The notes beneath the pieces are model-generated. The model worked only from the letters and a program-made list of their open reading frames with translations, was not told the origin of the DNA and made no database searches. A stretch of DNA of 64,000 nt, taken from Limnomonas spitsbergensis. Taxonomy: Eukaryota > Chlorophyta > Chlorophyceae > Chlamydomonadales. The stretch lies in NCBI GenBank assembly GCA_037349105.1, contig JAYJMM010000081.1, positions 930,001 to 994,000 on the forward strand, read 5' to 3'. How positions within the stretch are numbered: position 1 is the first letter of the stretch; each line of letters begins with the position of its first letter. Below, one piece after another: positions 10,598-22,643 of the stretch. Made by a program: the position numbers and the translations under genes.

Positions 10598-10840
10598 GCC
10601 TGTACCGGTTTACGGGCACATGTCCCATGCTTCCAGTGTGATGCTCTGTTGGACTGTAAAATTGCACTTCACTTAGTGCATGTACCGGTTTACTGGCACA
10701 AGTCCCATGCATCAAATGTGATGCCCCGCCGTTGGACTGTAAAAACTTCACAAACTTCACATCATGTTGTTATACTCCGTCATGGAATATAACTGATCCA
10801 AATGTGATTCTCTGTTGGACTGTACAAGCTTCACATACTT
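10598..10840 (+). repeat. Imperfect ~80-110 bp direct repeat, 3 copies
   Basis: GTACCGGTTTACGGGCAC...CCATGC...GTGATGC..TTGGACTGTAAAA occurs from about 10600 and again from about 10680. A third, partial copy (ATGTGATTCTCTGTTGGACTG) starts near 10802. No coding sequence was recognised. Confidence 0.6.
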
Positions 10841-11907
10841 AATTATGACTGCACCCGAGACTGCACCTACTGATAATTACACTGTATGTTTCTTCACGAC
10901 ACAATGAACTCTAAAACCGTCTGCCAGTGTCCGCTTGGTCTTCTTTTTCTCAACGCCTGCCCTAACTGTGTGCTAGTTGTTGTCAAAGTTTGTTTTTATC
11001 CAGATGTATGAAGTTGTTGTGTACGGTACGTGGTACCACTGAATTGTTATGTTTTGGTCTAGCTGTTTTGGCGAACCGGCGAATCCGGCGAATCCGTAAG
11101 TGTGGGCGAACCGGAAGGTACGGGCGAATCCGTATGGCTGGTTTGGCGAATTGGCCCAGAGGTGTATCGTCATTAACATAACTAACGGATTCAAAATGTG
11201 ATTCGTTGATAGGAGGGGACCGCTAGATGAAGACGCGAATCGCCGAAAGGGCCTATCACAGCTGGCGCATGTCAATCCCGAGTAACGTTCTATCTAGGCG
11301 TCGTGAATTTTAGAATTTGAATGGCTTAGTGTGAGCGTCGTTGTCATCACGGCGTATTTGTCATCACGTTGAAACTGCACTGTGTTGCTGGGCAGTAGCT
11401 CGATTTAGTCGAGTGCGTAAGTGGTGTGGTGATGCGTCGTTGATTGATATGCGCAGTAAACTGATGAGTTGCACGCACTGTCACTTGCGTAGTAGGCAGC
11501 AAGAGTGACACCATGATATCCACCCCGATGCGCGCTGTCACCCTATTTTGATTTTGAAACGCTCGGTATCATCTCATACATACACTGCCACGTCTCACTC
11601 AGCGCAGCAACATGACGGGCCGCTGCCTGAATCCATCTAGAAATCCAGCTTGCACAAGCCACGCAAGAGCCAGACGACTGAAGTACATACCGCCATCGAG
11701 CGACAAAGCCTGTCCATCATCAGGCAAGAGTTGCAACAACCGACTGCGATCGCGAGCCAGTGTAGCCAGCCAGTGGGATTAGATTTTCATATAAGTGGGC
11801 TCCTATGTCGCAAGTATATGAAGGGTAGACCGATATGATAGGAGCTTACACTTGTTTGTGTGCCGAGTGGCCTGATTAATTTTGTGATGTGAGACTAAGC
11901 ATGTGAC
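10841..11907. other. Intergenic; short GCGAATCCG repeats and a LINE-tail relic
   Basis: At 11070-11150 the words GGCGAATCCG and GGCGAACCGG recur several times. At 11152-11180 GGCCCAGAGGTGTATCGTCA matches the end of the LINE tail. The rest holds no recognisable gene. Confidence 0.45.
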
Positions 11908-12019
11908 ACTTCACCCCAGGGCTTTCCACTTCACCCCTGGGCTTTCCACTTCACCCCCGGGCTTTCCACTTCACCCCAGGGCTTTCCACTTCACCTCATG
12001 GCTTTCCACTTCACCCTAA
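11908..12019 (+). repeat. 20-bp tandem array, 5 units and a partial
   Basis: The unit is ACTTCACCCCAGGGCTTTCC, starting at 11908, 11928, 11948, 11968 and 11988, with a partial copy at 12008. Unit variants differ at the central CCAGG/CCTGG/CCCGG. Confidence 0.9.
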
Positions 12020-13084
12020 CGACATGCGGAAAATTGAAGCCTTTGGATACCGGTATGGAAAATTGGGCACTTAGGAAAATCTGGCGAACCGTATTTGTAT
12101 GACGAATTCGTATTGGTGTGGCGAGTCCGGAAGGTAGCAGGTTTGGTGCACCGTTATATATCGGCGAAGCCGATGCTGGTTGGCGGTGGTTGGGAAGTCG
12201 AGCAGGCTGCTTGGTTCCTTGCAAGCGGTCGTGGCTTATGATCGATTCAGTATTTGATGTTTTGATGGATTTTGTAGCATTTTGGACGAAGCAGAAGCAT
12301 GATTTGCAGAAGCAGAAGCATGATGAGCGGAAGCAGATGCAGGATGAGGCGCAGGCAGGTTTGCAAGCAGCCGAACCCGCTTGCGCCGGGGGGCAGGTAT
12401 GTGCTTCCCGTGGACGCGCCTTGGTCCGTCGCGTCTTCGGATGCTAACGCTCAGCTGAGGTCGAAGGCGATGAACCTTTTTGTGCATCCGAACGTGGCTC
12501 AATTCTGTCATCTTCAAGCCTACCGCTTTGATTTTGTAACCATGCATGGCTACAGCACGATGGTATTATTATGAGGCTTTCGGCATGCCGACAACTAATG
12601 CGCGTTCGAGCTACTCGCTTGCCCTTCGGTGAGGTGTTCGATGGGTACACAGACGTATCGGCTGCACGCAGACCATTACCCAGACGTCATTGCAGCTAGA
12701 ACCAGTCCAGCTACCCCATCTGTTGCTGTTACTTGAGCCCCGCCCACCGGTAGATGCCGCCGCTGCTGCTATATCGCCACGATTTCTATTGTGTGTTGCA
12801 CCGATGATATGTTCCAGCCGGTAGTAGCAGACTCTTGAAGCCTGCGCCTTGCGTAATGCCCGAACCGACCCCACCCCATGCAGTGGCCCATCCGCTGTCC
12901 CCGTCACTACCCCTGTTCAGTTCTCTGCTCCTACTTTTGCCCCCGACCTCGTCCTTAGTATCCATGCTGCAGCACATGGCCTTGCCAATTTTCTGGTCTT
13001 GCCCATGCCCATGCATCTACCCCCCTACCTGCTCAAAGGTCCGCTACTCCGCTTTTGCCACCACTAGTCTTCTGCTCATGTTCA
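12020..13084. other. Intergenic upstream of the LINE, no gene recognised
   Basis: A short AAGCAGAAGCATGA repeat lies near 12290-12350. The stretch 12835-13084 is open in the same frame as the reverse transcriptase but shows no RT motif. It may be decayed upstream LINE sequence or unrelated flank. Confidence 0.4.
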
Positions 13085-15190
13085 TGTCCCTATCCCTGTC
13101 CAAGTTTGGTTTTCAACAGCGCCGTAGCACGCTCCAGGCTGCTTTCCACCTCAGGCATGCAGTCCATGCTCAACGGGCAGCTGCAGGCCGTGGCAAGCTG
13201 CATGTGGCCTTTGTGGACTTCACAAAGGCCTATGACAGCGTGCCCCAGGAGCAGCTGTGGCGGCATTTATGCGAGCATCTTCACATGCCTGCATGCGTGT
13301 TACGAGCAGTGCAAGCGCTTAATGCCGGTGCAGTTTACACGCTCACTGACGGCCACAAGCGCACTGGTCCTGTGCCTTGCACCAGAGGCATCAAACAGGG
13401 CTGCCCCCTGAGCCCTTTGCTCTTTAGCCTTAAACTCAGTGACCTACCGGCCATGCTTGCAGCCAAGTGACCGGCAGAGGGCATTGAGATGCAGGCGGGG
13501 CGACAGCTACGCTGCCTGCTCTATGCGGATGACCTCTCCTTGCTAGCCCGCACCCCAGCAGGGCTGCAACGCATGCTTGATGCCTTGCATGAATATGCGG
13601 CACATAAACAGCTTCAGTTCAATGTCAGTAAGACAGAGATCATGGAGTTTGGCAGCCGCTTAGCAGCGCAGCGCCGACAGCCAGCCCATGTTTGCGTTTA
13701 CGGCCCTGACCGTACCGTGTTGAAGCGTGTTTCAGAATTCAAATTCTTGGGCATCACTCGGCACGAAAGCGGCGGCATGAAGAGGGCCATGGACGGTAGA
13801 CAGGCGCCTTTGGCTGCCGCGCTGCACCGTGTTCGCCGCATGGCAGCCAAGGTGGGCCTAAGGCGCCATCTTCCTACCCGCATCAGGCTGGCAGCTATGT
13901 ACGCAGCGCCTGCGGCCAACTACGGCGACGTGGTGTGGGCCACCAGCCACCTTCGGCCGCGGCAATGTCTCCAGCAAAATGCAGTCCAGCTTGCTTCAGC
14001 ACCTACGCCAGGCTGCGGGGCTACCTGCATCAGCCGCCAGTTGGGGAGTCATGAGAGAGCTGCAGCTCCAGCCACTACAGCGAGACTGTTGGGCCCATAT
14101 CCTCCGCTTCTACAATGCAGCGGTGGCACCGGAGGCACAGCAATACAGCCCTCTCATGGCTGAAGCCATGGCAGCAGATATGCAGCTTGCAATCAGCCAG
14201 GGCACTGGCGGCCGCACCTGGAGCTCTGATCTGCTGGGTGCATTAGAGGAGCTGGAGCGGGGGGCAGCCACCCCCACCTTGCGCGGGGCAGCAGCTGCCT
14301 ACAGCGCCTACCCGTCACAGAGGTGTTGGCACTCGTTGACGCAGCCTACGAGCAAGCACGGCTGGACATGAGTGGCGGTGGGGACCCCAGGGACCCTACC
14401 ACCGATCACAGATCTGCGGCGACCTACCCCGCCTGGTTCCAGCCCACGGCGGGTGCCGTGCTGGCGCAAGCCCAGAGCTGCACTAGTCAGAGGGAGTGTG
14501 CTTGTGTGCGCACCAATTTGCGACTGCGGCTCAGCGCGATCAGCACTGCTGATACCAGAGGACGGCGCTACGGTCAGCGGCGACAGGCACGCTGCTGCCA
14601 GCGGTGTTGGGCACGGGGGGATAGCGAGCAGGTAGAGGATGCGCTGCATGTGTGCTTCCAGTGCCCTAGTGTCAGGGAGCAGTTACGGGAGCGGGGATGG
14701 GCAGGTCCTCCAGGCGCTGCCACTAACTTCCACCAGTTGTTCCAGGCTGAGCATGGGTGGGACACACTTGCTTTTGTGGACTGTGCTGTGGGCATTATTG
14801 AGGGTTAGTCTCCAGGGTTTCTGAGGCCGTTGTCGTTGGCCTTTCCGGCCTTCTCTTTTGGTCGTTTTTTTTTGTTGTTGTTGTTGTTGTTGTTGTTTGC
14901 CCCCTTTTTAGGTTCTTCTCTTCTCCCTTCTGATCAGTAAGGCGCCCTCGTGGCCAAGCAGGGGTGGGATACGCTTGTTTTTCTGGACTTTTCTTTTCTT
15001 AGAGGCTTTGTCGAGGGCTAGTCTCTAGTGGACTCAGGTGTTGGACATGGTCTTCTTTGCCTTCCCGGCCTCTCCTTTTGTTCCTTTCCCCCTCTCTTCC
15101 TTTTAGACTTTTAGTTCCTTCTTTACTCCCTTCTGAACAGTTGGGCGCCCACGCGGCCGAGCTTTGAGCGGGCCCAGAGGTGTAACGTTA
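13085..15190 (+). pseudogene. Non-LTR retrotransposon (LINE) reverse transcriptase, 5'-truncated and broken, copy in unit 1
   Basis: RT motifs in order: FGFQQRRST (about 13108), motif A FVDFTKAYDS (about 13209), motif B GIKQGCPLSPLLFS (about 13388), motif C LLYADDLSLLA (about 13516), thumb FKFLGI (about 13740). The frame is broken by an in-frame TGA at 13468-13470 and by frameshifts near 13980 and 14320. The last frame, to 14808, ends with a CCHC-like knuckle (CQRCW ... HVCFQC) typical of LINE C-termini. A (TTG)n run follows, then a doubled ~200-bp tail with GGCGCCCACGCGGCCGAGC and GGGCCCAGAGGTGTAACG. No endonuclease or ORF1 was found, so it is inactive. Only this copy retains the motif A side; units 2-4 start inside the RT at the unit breakpoint. 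Confidence 0.88.
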
Positions 15191-15689
15191 TTTAACGGAA
15201 ATGTGGATGGATCCGCAGCAGCAGAGTTGCGGAATAAGTATTAGCCACTCGAGTTTGTTAAGAGGTTGGATGGATGGAGGCGGATGCAATGCGGATGTGT
15301 TCGTGATGGCGTATGGTGATATGTCATGACCCACAGTGCCGTGAGAACTACAGGAAATTGCTGTAGGTAGCGTGCCCATCAAGAAACCTGTTTCTTCTGG
15401 GATCGATCAATTGACCCTAGGACAATCCTCACTCAGGCAGGCCCTGATAATATGACTGATAACTAATGCTTACAGACCCCGCCAGATTGGCTTCAATATG
15501 TGGCATTAAATCCATCATCAACTCCACGAGATGGGATCTGTAGAGCTAGATCAGCTCAGGCTAGGCATACAAATTCGCGTGAATTGATGAATCAGCACAG
15601 ATTTGTATTATTATAATCATTATAATGTGAACTATAGTGTGAAATCCACCCGCTCTCCCAAAGCCTCTGAAAATTAGCATTCCGAAAAG

Positions 15690-16094
15690 TTGAAGGCTTT
15701 GGTGGTGATAACCCCCACCATTACGCCAACCCACACCCTCAAAGATCCACTGGTTGGGCAAAGCAATAGCCACTATCGCGTCAAAGAAACCAAAGGCCAT
15801 TCAAGCTTTGAGGTAGGAGAGTCGCTGCTGGGTTTTGTGGGAGGTGATACCAGCCTTACAGCAGAGGAATGTGCCAACAGCAGATACACCTGGGGATGCA
15901 GTGGCACATGCGGTCATGTGCATGCCCAAGCACTGCCCCAAAAGACATTGATGTCAATTCCCAAACAAAGGCGGTGGCAGTACTGGGCTGCAGGCAGGGT
16001 ACAACTAGTGACGAATCCTGGGTTATGTCGGCAGGGGCTGGACACAACTATCAAAAACTATTATCCAGTATATAGGACTGACACCCTGGACTGA
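15690..16094 (+). other. Unrecognised 134-codon ORF in each 7.45-kb unit
   Basis: It encodes a hydrophilic peptide containing KQRRWQYWAAGRVQLV and is identical in the other units (23143, 30597, 38057). It lies between two LINE-type tails (ending about 15190 and 16378). It could be part of a further 5'-truncated element. I recognise no domain and conservation here reflects recent duplication, so coding is not supported. Confidence 0.25.
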
Positions 16095-16199
16095 CATGCT
16101 GGTAAAACGGAGATCAACAGTGAAGATAGTTCAGGCTTCGTAGGCCTACCATCCTGTGCCATACCATCGTAATTGGCATTGTCAGCTCTGGGTTGGGAT

Positions 16200-16378
16200 T
16201 TCCTTTGTACTTTGTTTTATTAGCTTTTTGTTTCGCCCCTTCACTTGATTTCCCACTTTCCATTCTTTTATCATGCCCCCTGCTGTGTTTCTTTCCATCT
16301 GTCCTCCCAACTCTTTAGTTAGGCGCCCACGCGGCCGAGCCTTTTCTGAGCAGGGGCCCAGAGGTGTAACGTCATTGA
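16200..16378 (+). mobile_element. Second LINE-type 3' tail
   Basis: The pyrimidine-rich tail has CTTTAGTTAGGCGCCCACGC, then GGCCGAGCC, then GGGGCCCAGAGGTGTAACG. It resembles the tail of the minus-strand LINE at 9290-9430 more than the tail at 15000-15190, so it marks a separate insertion or subfamily. Copies are at 23653, 31107 and 38567. A third, degenerate tail lies at about 16885-16932. Confidence 0.65.
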
Positions 16379-16382
16379 CCTG

Positions 16383-16853
16383 TCAGTCTATCAGTGGAGC
16401 GAGCAAGGCATGACCAGCGTTCGGTTTCTTCAGCAGGACACGATGATGGTGGAGGCACATAATCCACAGATTACAGAGGGACTCGTAGCCTTTACCCTGT
16501 AGGCTCTGGACATTGCGGGGTAATTCAAACTCATCGATCAATGCATGGTATAAGACTAAAAGGGTGATGTACATCGTAGTCCGGGTTGCAATCCATATAG
16601 TTGGCTGTAATTTGGGTACACTAGCAAAGCACGAGGGCCCCTCCTGTGCGTCCAATGCGTTACTTCTCTCACCAAAGTACTCTAACAGGAAATCTCGAAC
16701 CGTTAATATCAAAAACTTATCGGGTCCGGATTTCAACTCCTGGGGCATCACGACCTCATGGGGCCTACACGAGGTAGTGCTGGAACAAAATAAGCATCGA
16801 CGAGGATGAAAACCAGATGAAGAGCGAGCGAGCCTGTGGTCGTTTCTCACCAA
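16383..16853 (-). other. Unrecognised minus-strand ORF downstream of exon 10
   Basis: The 156-codon ORF contains KFLILTVRDFLLEYFGERS and IWIATRTTMYITLLVLYHAL. It recurs at 23836, 31279 and 38750. In unit 3 an extra T at about 31380 changes its C-terminus, and in units 3 and 4 a longer poly-C run extends it upstream. It lies between two LINE-type tails and 3' of the rhodanese-like stop codon. Function unknown; it could be element-derived. Confidence 0.3.
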
Positions 16854-17060
16854 AGCTACACCGTCCCCCCCCCCCTGCCCCTAGTCATGCACCCCCGCGG
16901 CCGAGCCTTTTTGAGCAGGACCCAGAGGTGACCATAGACACCGTGTCGCTGTCTCAACACCGTCAACTCTTGGACGCAGTTCTCAACTGGCGCCTTCAGA
17001 CACCCCACAGCATCGACAAAAATCCGAAATCTTCAACTTTGCCACCTTTCACAAGCCAGC

Positions 17061-20000
17061 CTATGACGACATTTGCCCCGGCGCTAAGCTTTCGCTCGTG
17101 CTGCTTGCTGCCGGCTTCTCCTCAGCCCCCGCCTCCGACGGCGCCGCAGCTTCTACTGGGACAGGTTGAGCGGCAGAGGCCTCTGCCTCCGGAGCAGACA
17201 CGGGGGCATCAGCAGGCGCCAAGCCCGCCTCCGCCTTCTGGCTCTCTACCATAACCACGGGCTCTGGCCTTGGCGCCTTCACCGCGCTGGCCGCCTGGGC
17301 TGCACTTAATGCCTTGGCCGCGCTGACTGCCCTGGCTGCACTTTCCGCCTGGGCCACGTTGATGGCGTTGGCTGCTTTGATCTTTCCGGCTTGCGCAGAG
17401 GCACTTGCGACAAAGCTGCTGGCACCGCCCGCCAATCCCTTCAACAATGACAGCGCGGACCCGCTATACACGCTGTATGCCATGCCCCACAAACCGATCA
17501 CCTGCGCAACAGACACAACAGAGTTCAGGACGGACTGTACCGTGTCGTATATGCTGCACAGTGCTGTCCAGTTGTCCAACGTTGTACATGCTGTAAGTCA
17601 GGTCAGCAGTCCAGCCACATGAGTAACTGAATCACGAAAACGCATGCCGGTGCTGGTGAGAGCCATCAAGAGGCAGACCCAGCTCAGAGATACGTTAGAT
17701 GGCTGCAATCTGCAATCGATACGGTATCTGTAGGCACCCGCCGCATGTGTCCGACAATCTTTGCGGCCACACCTGAAGTGTCGCATGGTTGTTGATCAAC
17801 GCCGATGCCCCCAGGATAGCGGAGCCCAGGACGAGCAACTACATTCAAAAGCAAGGCCTAGCAAACGAGCCGCTGCATGTGTCCGACAATCTTCGGCGTC
17901 GCACCTGAAGTGTCGCATGGTAGTTGATCAGCGCTGATGCCCCCAGGATAGTGGACCCCAGGACGGGCAGAGCCACCTGGGGCTTCTGCAGCTGTTCGAG
18001 GGAGTCCTGGGCCTGAATTAAAAATGGGTTGAGACGCATCACGGTCAGCCACAGGGCAAAGGGGTGGGGTACAGGGTGTCAGATAATATATCGCAGCCGG
18101 CAGGGGGGCAAAAGGGTGGGGTATAGGGTCACGGAGTAGATCACAGCCAAAAGGGGTCGAATGGGTAGGGTACAGAGTTTAGGGCTAAACCTTTAACCCT
18201 CAAATATCACAGCCAACAGGGGTCTGATGCGTAGGGTAAAGGGTCACGCAAAGGGTGGCAGAGGGATAGGGTGTCTCGAAAAATGTCACGCCAGCAGGGG
18301 GGGGAGAGGGGTAGGGTATGGGGTGTCAGGGAGTAGGGTGCACATTTCAAAGCCCTGCACCCTTCCACATATCACAACTATCAGGGTGGAAAAGAGCTCT
18401 ACATCAGACACTGGCAGTGGTCAGCTGAAGACATGCACAAGGACCTCTTGGCCACGGGCCATAATGTAGCTAAATTGTAGCTGAATTTTAGGTAAATAGT
18501 AGCTGAAGCATCCTGAAAGGATCCCGGGCACGTACCCTCTTAGTCAGCACCTCCACCTCATCCTTGATAAGCAGGAGGGGATTGACCTCGTAATCCGGGC
18601 CGGGCATTGTCGGCAAGTCGTCCTTCACCCATTGTTGGTAGCCGCCCTGTACAGGCACGGGCAAGGGCACAAGGCAGAAACGAGGGTGAGGTAGTAGCGA
18701 TGCATTGGAATGCATGAGGCATTGTCAGCAAATCGTCCTTCACCCATTGTTGTTACCCCCCCCCTGCACGTCCAGACACGGGCAAGAGGCAGATACGAGG
18801 GTGAGGAAACGACAATTGGAGCACATCCATTGGAATCCATTGGTTGGCACTGATGGCAGGTCGTCTTTCACTGACTGCTGGTAGCCCCGCACTGCATCTA
18901 GGCAAGAGGCAGATACGATAGTTAATTTATGAATGATGATGCACTATAATAGGGTCCATTTGAAGGCAAGAGGCATTGTCGGCAGATCATCCTTCACCCA
19001 TTGTTGATTCAATAGCACCTGCTGCCAAACGTCCAGAAAAGAGGCAGATGATAATACAGTATACAGTATACTATGAAAGGAAAGTGCCCGGCCTGTCTCT
19101 GCTTTGCGCGCCTTAATTATAAACATGAATAGGACGTCCTACTGGATCCTTCTGTCCGCGGCATGTGCTCACTGTACTAGGCATTGCCTGGAAGATGCCC
19201 TCTTTTCTGCTTTAGCAGGCCTTCAGTTCAAACACAGAACTTGCCTTCTTTCTGTTTCAAGAAGGTAATTACTGTTGAAGAAGAAAGCTTGGATAATTTT
19301 ATTGCACCTTCATCAAAATTGCCTGGATAACTCATTTCTGGTTTGCGCACTTTAATTTCAAACACGTAATAAATGTAAGCAGATCCCATTAGCAACTAAT
19401 ATTTTTTGCTTGGTGGCACTTTGGAGTTTGGGCACTTAAAATTTTTCAAGATTGTATGAAGCAATTAATTAATTAAATGACAGGTCTCCAATAGGCCCTC
19501 GTAAATCCCTTCAGATCCTGATTTATGCCCTCTTCGCCGGCATGAACGCACCATCATTAAAGACGCCGTCTTTCTGTTTTGCGCACCACCATCGCAAATA
19601 CCTGGTAACCGCCCTCTTCCTTCATTTCAAATACCTAGCAGATGCCCTTCCTCCACAGCCTGCAGACACTTTCACATGAAAAACACATTTGCAGATGCTC
19701 TCTTTCCACGCAGCGCATACAATCCCCCAAATTTCAGAGACCAGTACCTGGAAACCTGCTCAATGTCCGCTTTGCACACCTTCATGACAAAGGCCTGGAA
19801 GGTCCCCTCTTTCTGCTCTGCGCATAAAACCCCCCCAATTCAGACACCGGTCCCTGGGAACACGCTCAATGTCCGCTTTGCACAACGTCATAACAAATGC
19901 CTGGAAGATCCCCTCATTCCATTCAGCCCATAAAACCCCCAATTTAGATACCGACACATGGGAACACGCTCAATGTCCGCTTTGTATACCTTCATGACAA

Positions 20001-20129
20001 AGGCCTGGAAGATCCCCTCTTTCCGCAGCGCCTTGGCCACATCCTTGGCAACGCTGGAGCCCTTTGAATCCATGATGATGACGTTGGCCAGCTGGCTCTT
20101 CACCTCCTTGCGACCGGCGATGAGGGCGG
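17061..20129 (-). pseudogene. Extra copy of rhodanese-like exons 7-10, unit 1
   Basis: Minus-strand exons at 19990-20129 (7), 18536-18646 (8), 17905-18012 (9) and 17061-17501 (10, with stop). Splice sites and frames match the copy used by the full gene in unit 4. No exons 1-6 and no promoter lie upstream in this unit; the sequence above exon 7 is the GGGA tract and then the LINE of unit 2. It is therefore a headless gene fragment unless a long read-through transcript uses it. Confidence 0.8.
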
Positions 20130-20165
20130 CTGAGCACGGAAAAGGCACAGGAGGAGGGCAGGCAG

Positions 20166-20812
20166 TTGGTGAGGGATGGAGGTGGGCACGCAGTTGGAGA
20201 GGGAGGGAGGGAGGGAGGGAGGAAGGGAGGGAGGGAGGGGGTTAGGATGGGGATGGGGAGGACAGGTAGTTGGAGAGGGAGGGAGGGAGGGGGTTACAAT
20301 GGGGAGGGGGAAGGGCAGGTAGTTGGAGAGGGAGGGAGGGAAGGAGGGAAGGGGTTAGGATAAGGAGGGGGGAGTGCAGGCAGTTAGAGAGGGACGGGGG
20401 AGTGCAGGCAGTTAGAGGAGCCGGGGGAGTGCAGGCAGTTAGAGAGGGGGGGAGGGAGGGAGGGGGTTAGAATGGGGAGGGGGGAGGCCAGGTAGTTAGA
20501 GAGGGAGGGAGGGATGGAGGGGGTTAGGATGGGGAGGGGGGAGGGCAGGCAGTTAGAGAGGGAGGGAGGGAGGGGGGGAGGGGGTTAGAATGGGGAGGGG
20601 GGAGGGCTGGCAGTTAGAGAGGGAGGGAGGGAGGGAGGGAGGGAGGGGGTTAGGATGGGGAGGGGAAGGGCAGGCAGTTGGAGAGGGGGGGGGGGAGGGA
20701 GGGAGGGAGGGGGTTAGGATGGGGAGGGGGGAGGGCAGGCAGTTGGAGGGGGAGGGGGGAGGACAGGCAGTTGGAGAGGGAGGGAAGGAGGGAGGGAGGG
20801 GGGTAGCAGAAG
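20166..20812 (+). repeat. GGGA-rich low-complexity tract (unit 1)
   Basis: (GGGA)n blocks are separated by GGGTTAGGATGGGGAGGGG and GGCAGGCAGTTAGAGAGGG in an irregular ~60-90-bp higher-order repeat. On the minus strand it is a long C/T tract in intron 6. Equivalent tracts are at 27619-28265, 35079-35725 and 42531-43178. G-quadruplex formation is likely from composition. Confidence 0.9.
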
Positions 20813-20813
20813 G

Positions 20814-22643
20814 GCACTGGTCCTGTGCCTTGCACCAGAGGCATCAAACAGGGCTGCCCCCTGAGCCCTTTGCTCTTTAGCCTTAAACTCAGTGACCTAC
20901 CGGCCATGCTTGCAGCCAAGTGACCGGCAGAGGGCATTGAGATGCAGGCGGGGCGACAGCTACGCTGCCTGCTCTATGCGGATGACCTCTCCTTGCTAGC
21001 CCGCACCCCAGCAGGGCTGCAACGCATGCTTGATGCCTTGCATGAATATGCGGCACATAAACAGCTTCAGTTCAATGTCAGTAAGACAGAGATCATGGAG
21101 TTTGGCAGCCGCTTAGCAGCGCAGCGCCGACAGCCAGCCCATGTTTGCGTTTACGGCCCTGACCGTACCGTGTTGAAGCGTGTTTCAGAATTCAAATTCT
21201 TGGGCATCACTCGGCACGAAAGCGGCGGCATGAAGAGGGCCATGGACGGTAGACAGGCGCCTTTGGCTGCCGCGCTGCACCGTGTTCGCCGCATGGCAGC
21301 CAAGGTGGGCCTAAGGCGCCATCTTCCTACCCGCATCAGGCTGGCAGCTATGTACGCAGCGCCTGCGGCCAACTACGGCGACGTGGTGTGGGCCACCAGC
21401 CACCTTCGGCCGCGGCAATGTCTCCAGCAAAATGCAGTCCAGCTTGCTTCAGCACCTACGCCAGGCTGCGGGGCTACCTGCATCAGCCGCCAGTTGGGGA
21501 GTCATGAGAGAGCTGCAGCTCCAGCCACTACAGCGAGACTGTTGGGCCCATATCCTCCGCTTCTACAATGCAGCGGTGGCACCGGAGGCACAGCAATACA
21601 GCCCTCTCATGGCTGAAGCCATGGCAGCAGATATGCAGCTTGCAATCAGCCAGGGCACTGGCGGCCGCAACTGGAGCTCTGATCTGCTGGGTGCATTAGA
21701 GGAGCTGGAGCGGGGGGCAGCCACCCCCACCTTGCGCGGGGCAGCAGCTGCCTACAGCGCCTACCCGTCACAGAGGTGTTGGCACTCGTTGACGCAGCCT
21801 ACGAGCAAGCACGGCTGGACATGAGTGGCGGTGGGGACCCCAGGGACCCTACCACCGATCACAGATCTGCGGCGACCTACCCCGCCTGGTTCCAGCCCAC
21901 GGCGGGTGCCGTGCTGGCGCAAGCCCAGAGCTGCACTAGTCAGAGGGAGTGTGCTTGTGTGCGCACCAATTTGCGACTGCGGCTCAGCGCGATCAGCACT
22001 GCTGATACCAGAGGACGGCGCTACGGTCAGCGGCGACAGGCACGCTGCTGCCAGCGGTGTTGGGCACGGGGGGATAGCGAGCAGGTAGAGGATGCGCTGC
22101 ATGTGTGCTTCCAGTGCCCTAGTGTCAGGGAGCAGTTACGGGAGCGGGGATGGGCAGGTCCTCCAGGCGCTGCCACTAACTTCCACCAGTTGTTCCAGGC
22201 TGAGCATGGGTGGGACACACTTGCTTTTGTGGACTGTGCTGTGGGCATTATTGAGGGTTAGTCTCCAGGGTTTCTGAGGCCGTTGTCGTTGGCCTTTCCG
22301 GCCTTCTCTTTTGGTCGTTTTTTTTTGTTGTTGTTGTTGTTGTTGTTGTTTGCCCCCTTTTTAGGTTCTTCTCTTCTCCCTTCTGATCAGTAAGGCGCCC
22401 TCGTGGCCAAGCAGGGGTGGGATACGCTTGTTTTTCTGGACTTTTCTTTTCTTAGAGGCTTTGTCGAGGGCTAGTCTCTAGTGGACTCAGGTGTTGGACA
22501 TGGTCTTCTTTGCCTTCCCGGCCTCTCCTTTTGTTCCTTTCCCCCTCTCTTCCTTTTAGACTTTTAGTTCCTTCTTTACTCCCTTCTGAACAGTTGGGCG
22601 CCCACGCGGCCGAGCTTTGAGCGGGCCCAGAGGTGTAACGTTA
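20814..22643 (+). pseudogene. LINE RT 3' half, unit 2
   Basis: It starts at the unit breakpoint just before motif B and lacks motif A. It carries the same in-frame TGA (20921-20923) and the same two frameshifts as copy 1, so the element was dead before the tandem duplication. YADD motif near 20970; CCHC-like knuckle near 22050-22110; (TTG)n after 22325. Confidence 0.88.

Larger units (their letters stand above)
13361..20813. repeat. 7.45-kb tandem unit, copy 1 of 4
   Basis: Length 7453 bp. It runs from the middle of the LINE RT, through the LINE tail and intergenic DNA, then minus-strand exons 10 to 7 of the rhodanese-like gene (17061-20129), to the end of a GGGA-rich tract. The junction to copy 2 (TAGCAGAAGG|GCACTGG) shares only GCA with both outer flanks. 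Private difference seen: C at 14217, where the other copies have A. It shares CTCAACTGG (16981) and GGTAGTAGCG (18691) with copy 2. Confidence 0.97.

Noticed and set aside
10361..10792. 143-codon ORF
   Set aside because: It runs through imperfect DNA repeats, is rich in cysteine and histidine without order, and has no recognisable domain.
13489..14163. 224-codon ORF as an intact reverse transcriptase gene
   Set aside because: It is one frame of a broken LINE. The upstream part is cut off by an in-frame TGA and the C-terminal parts lie in two other frames.
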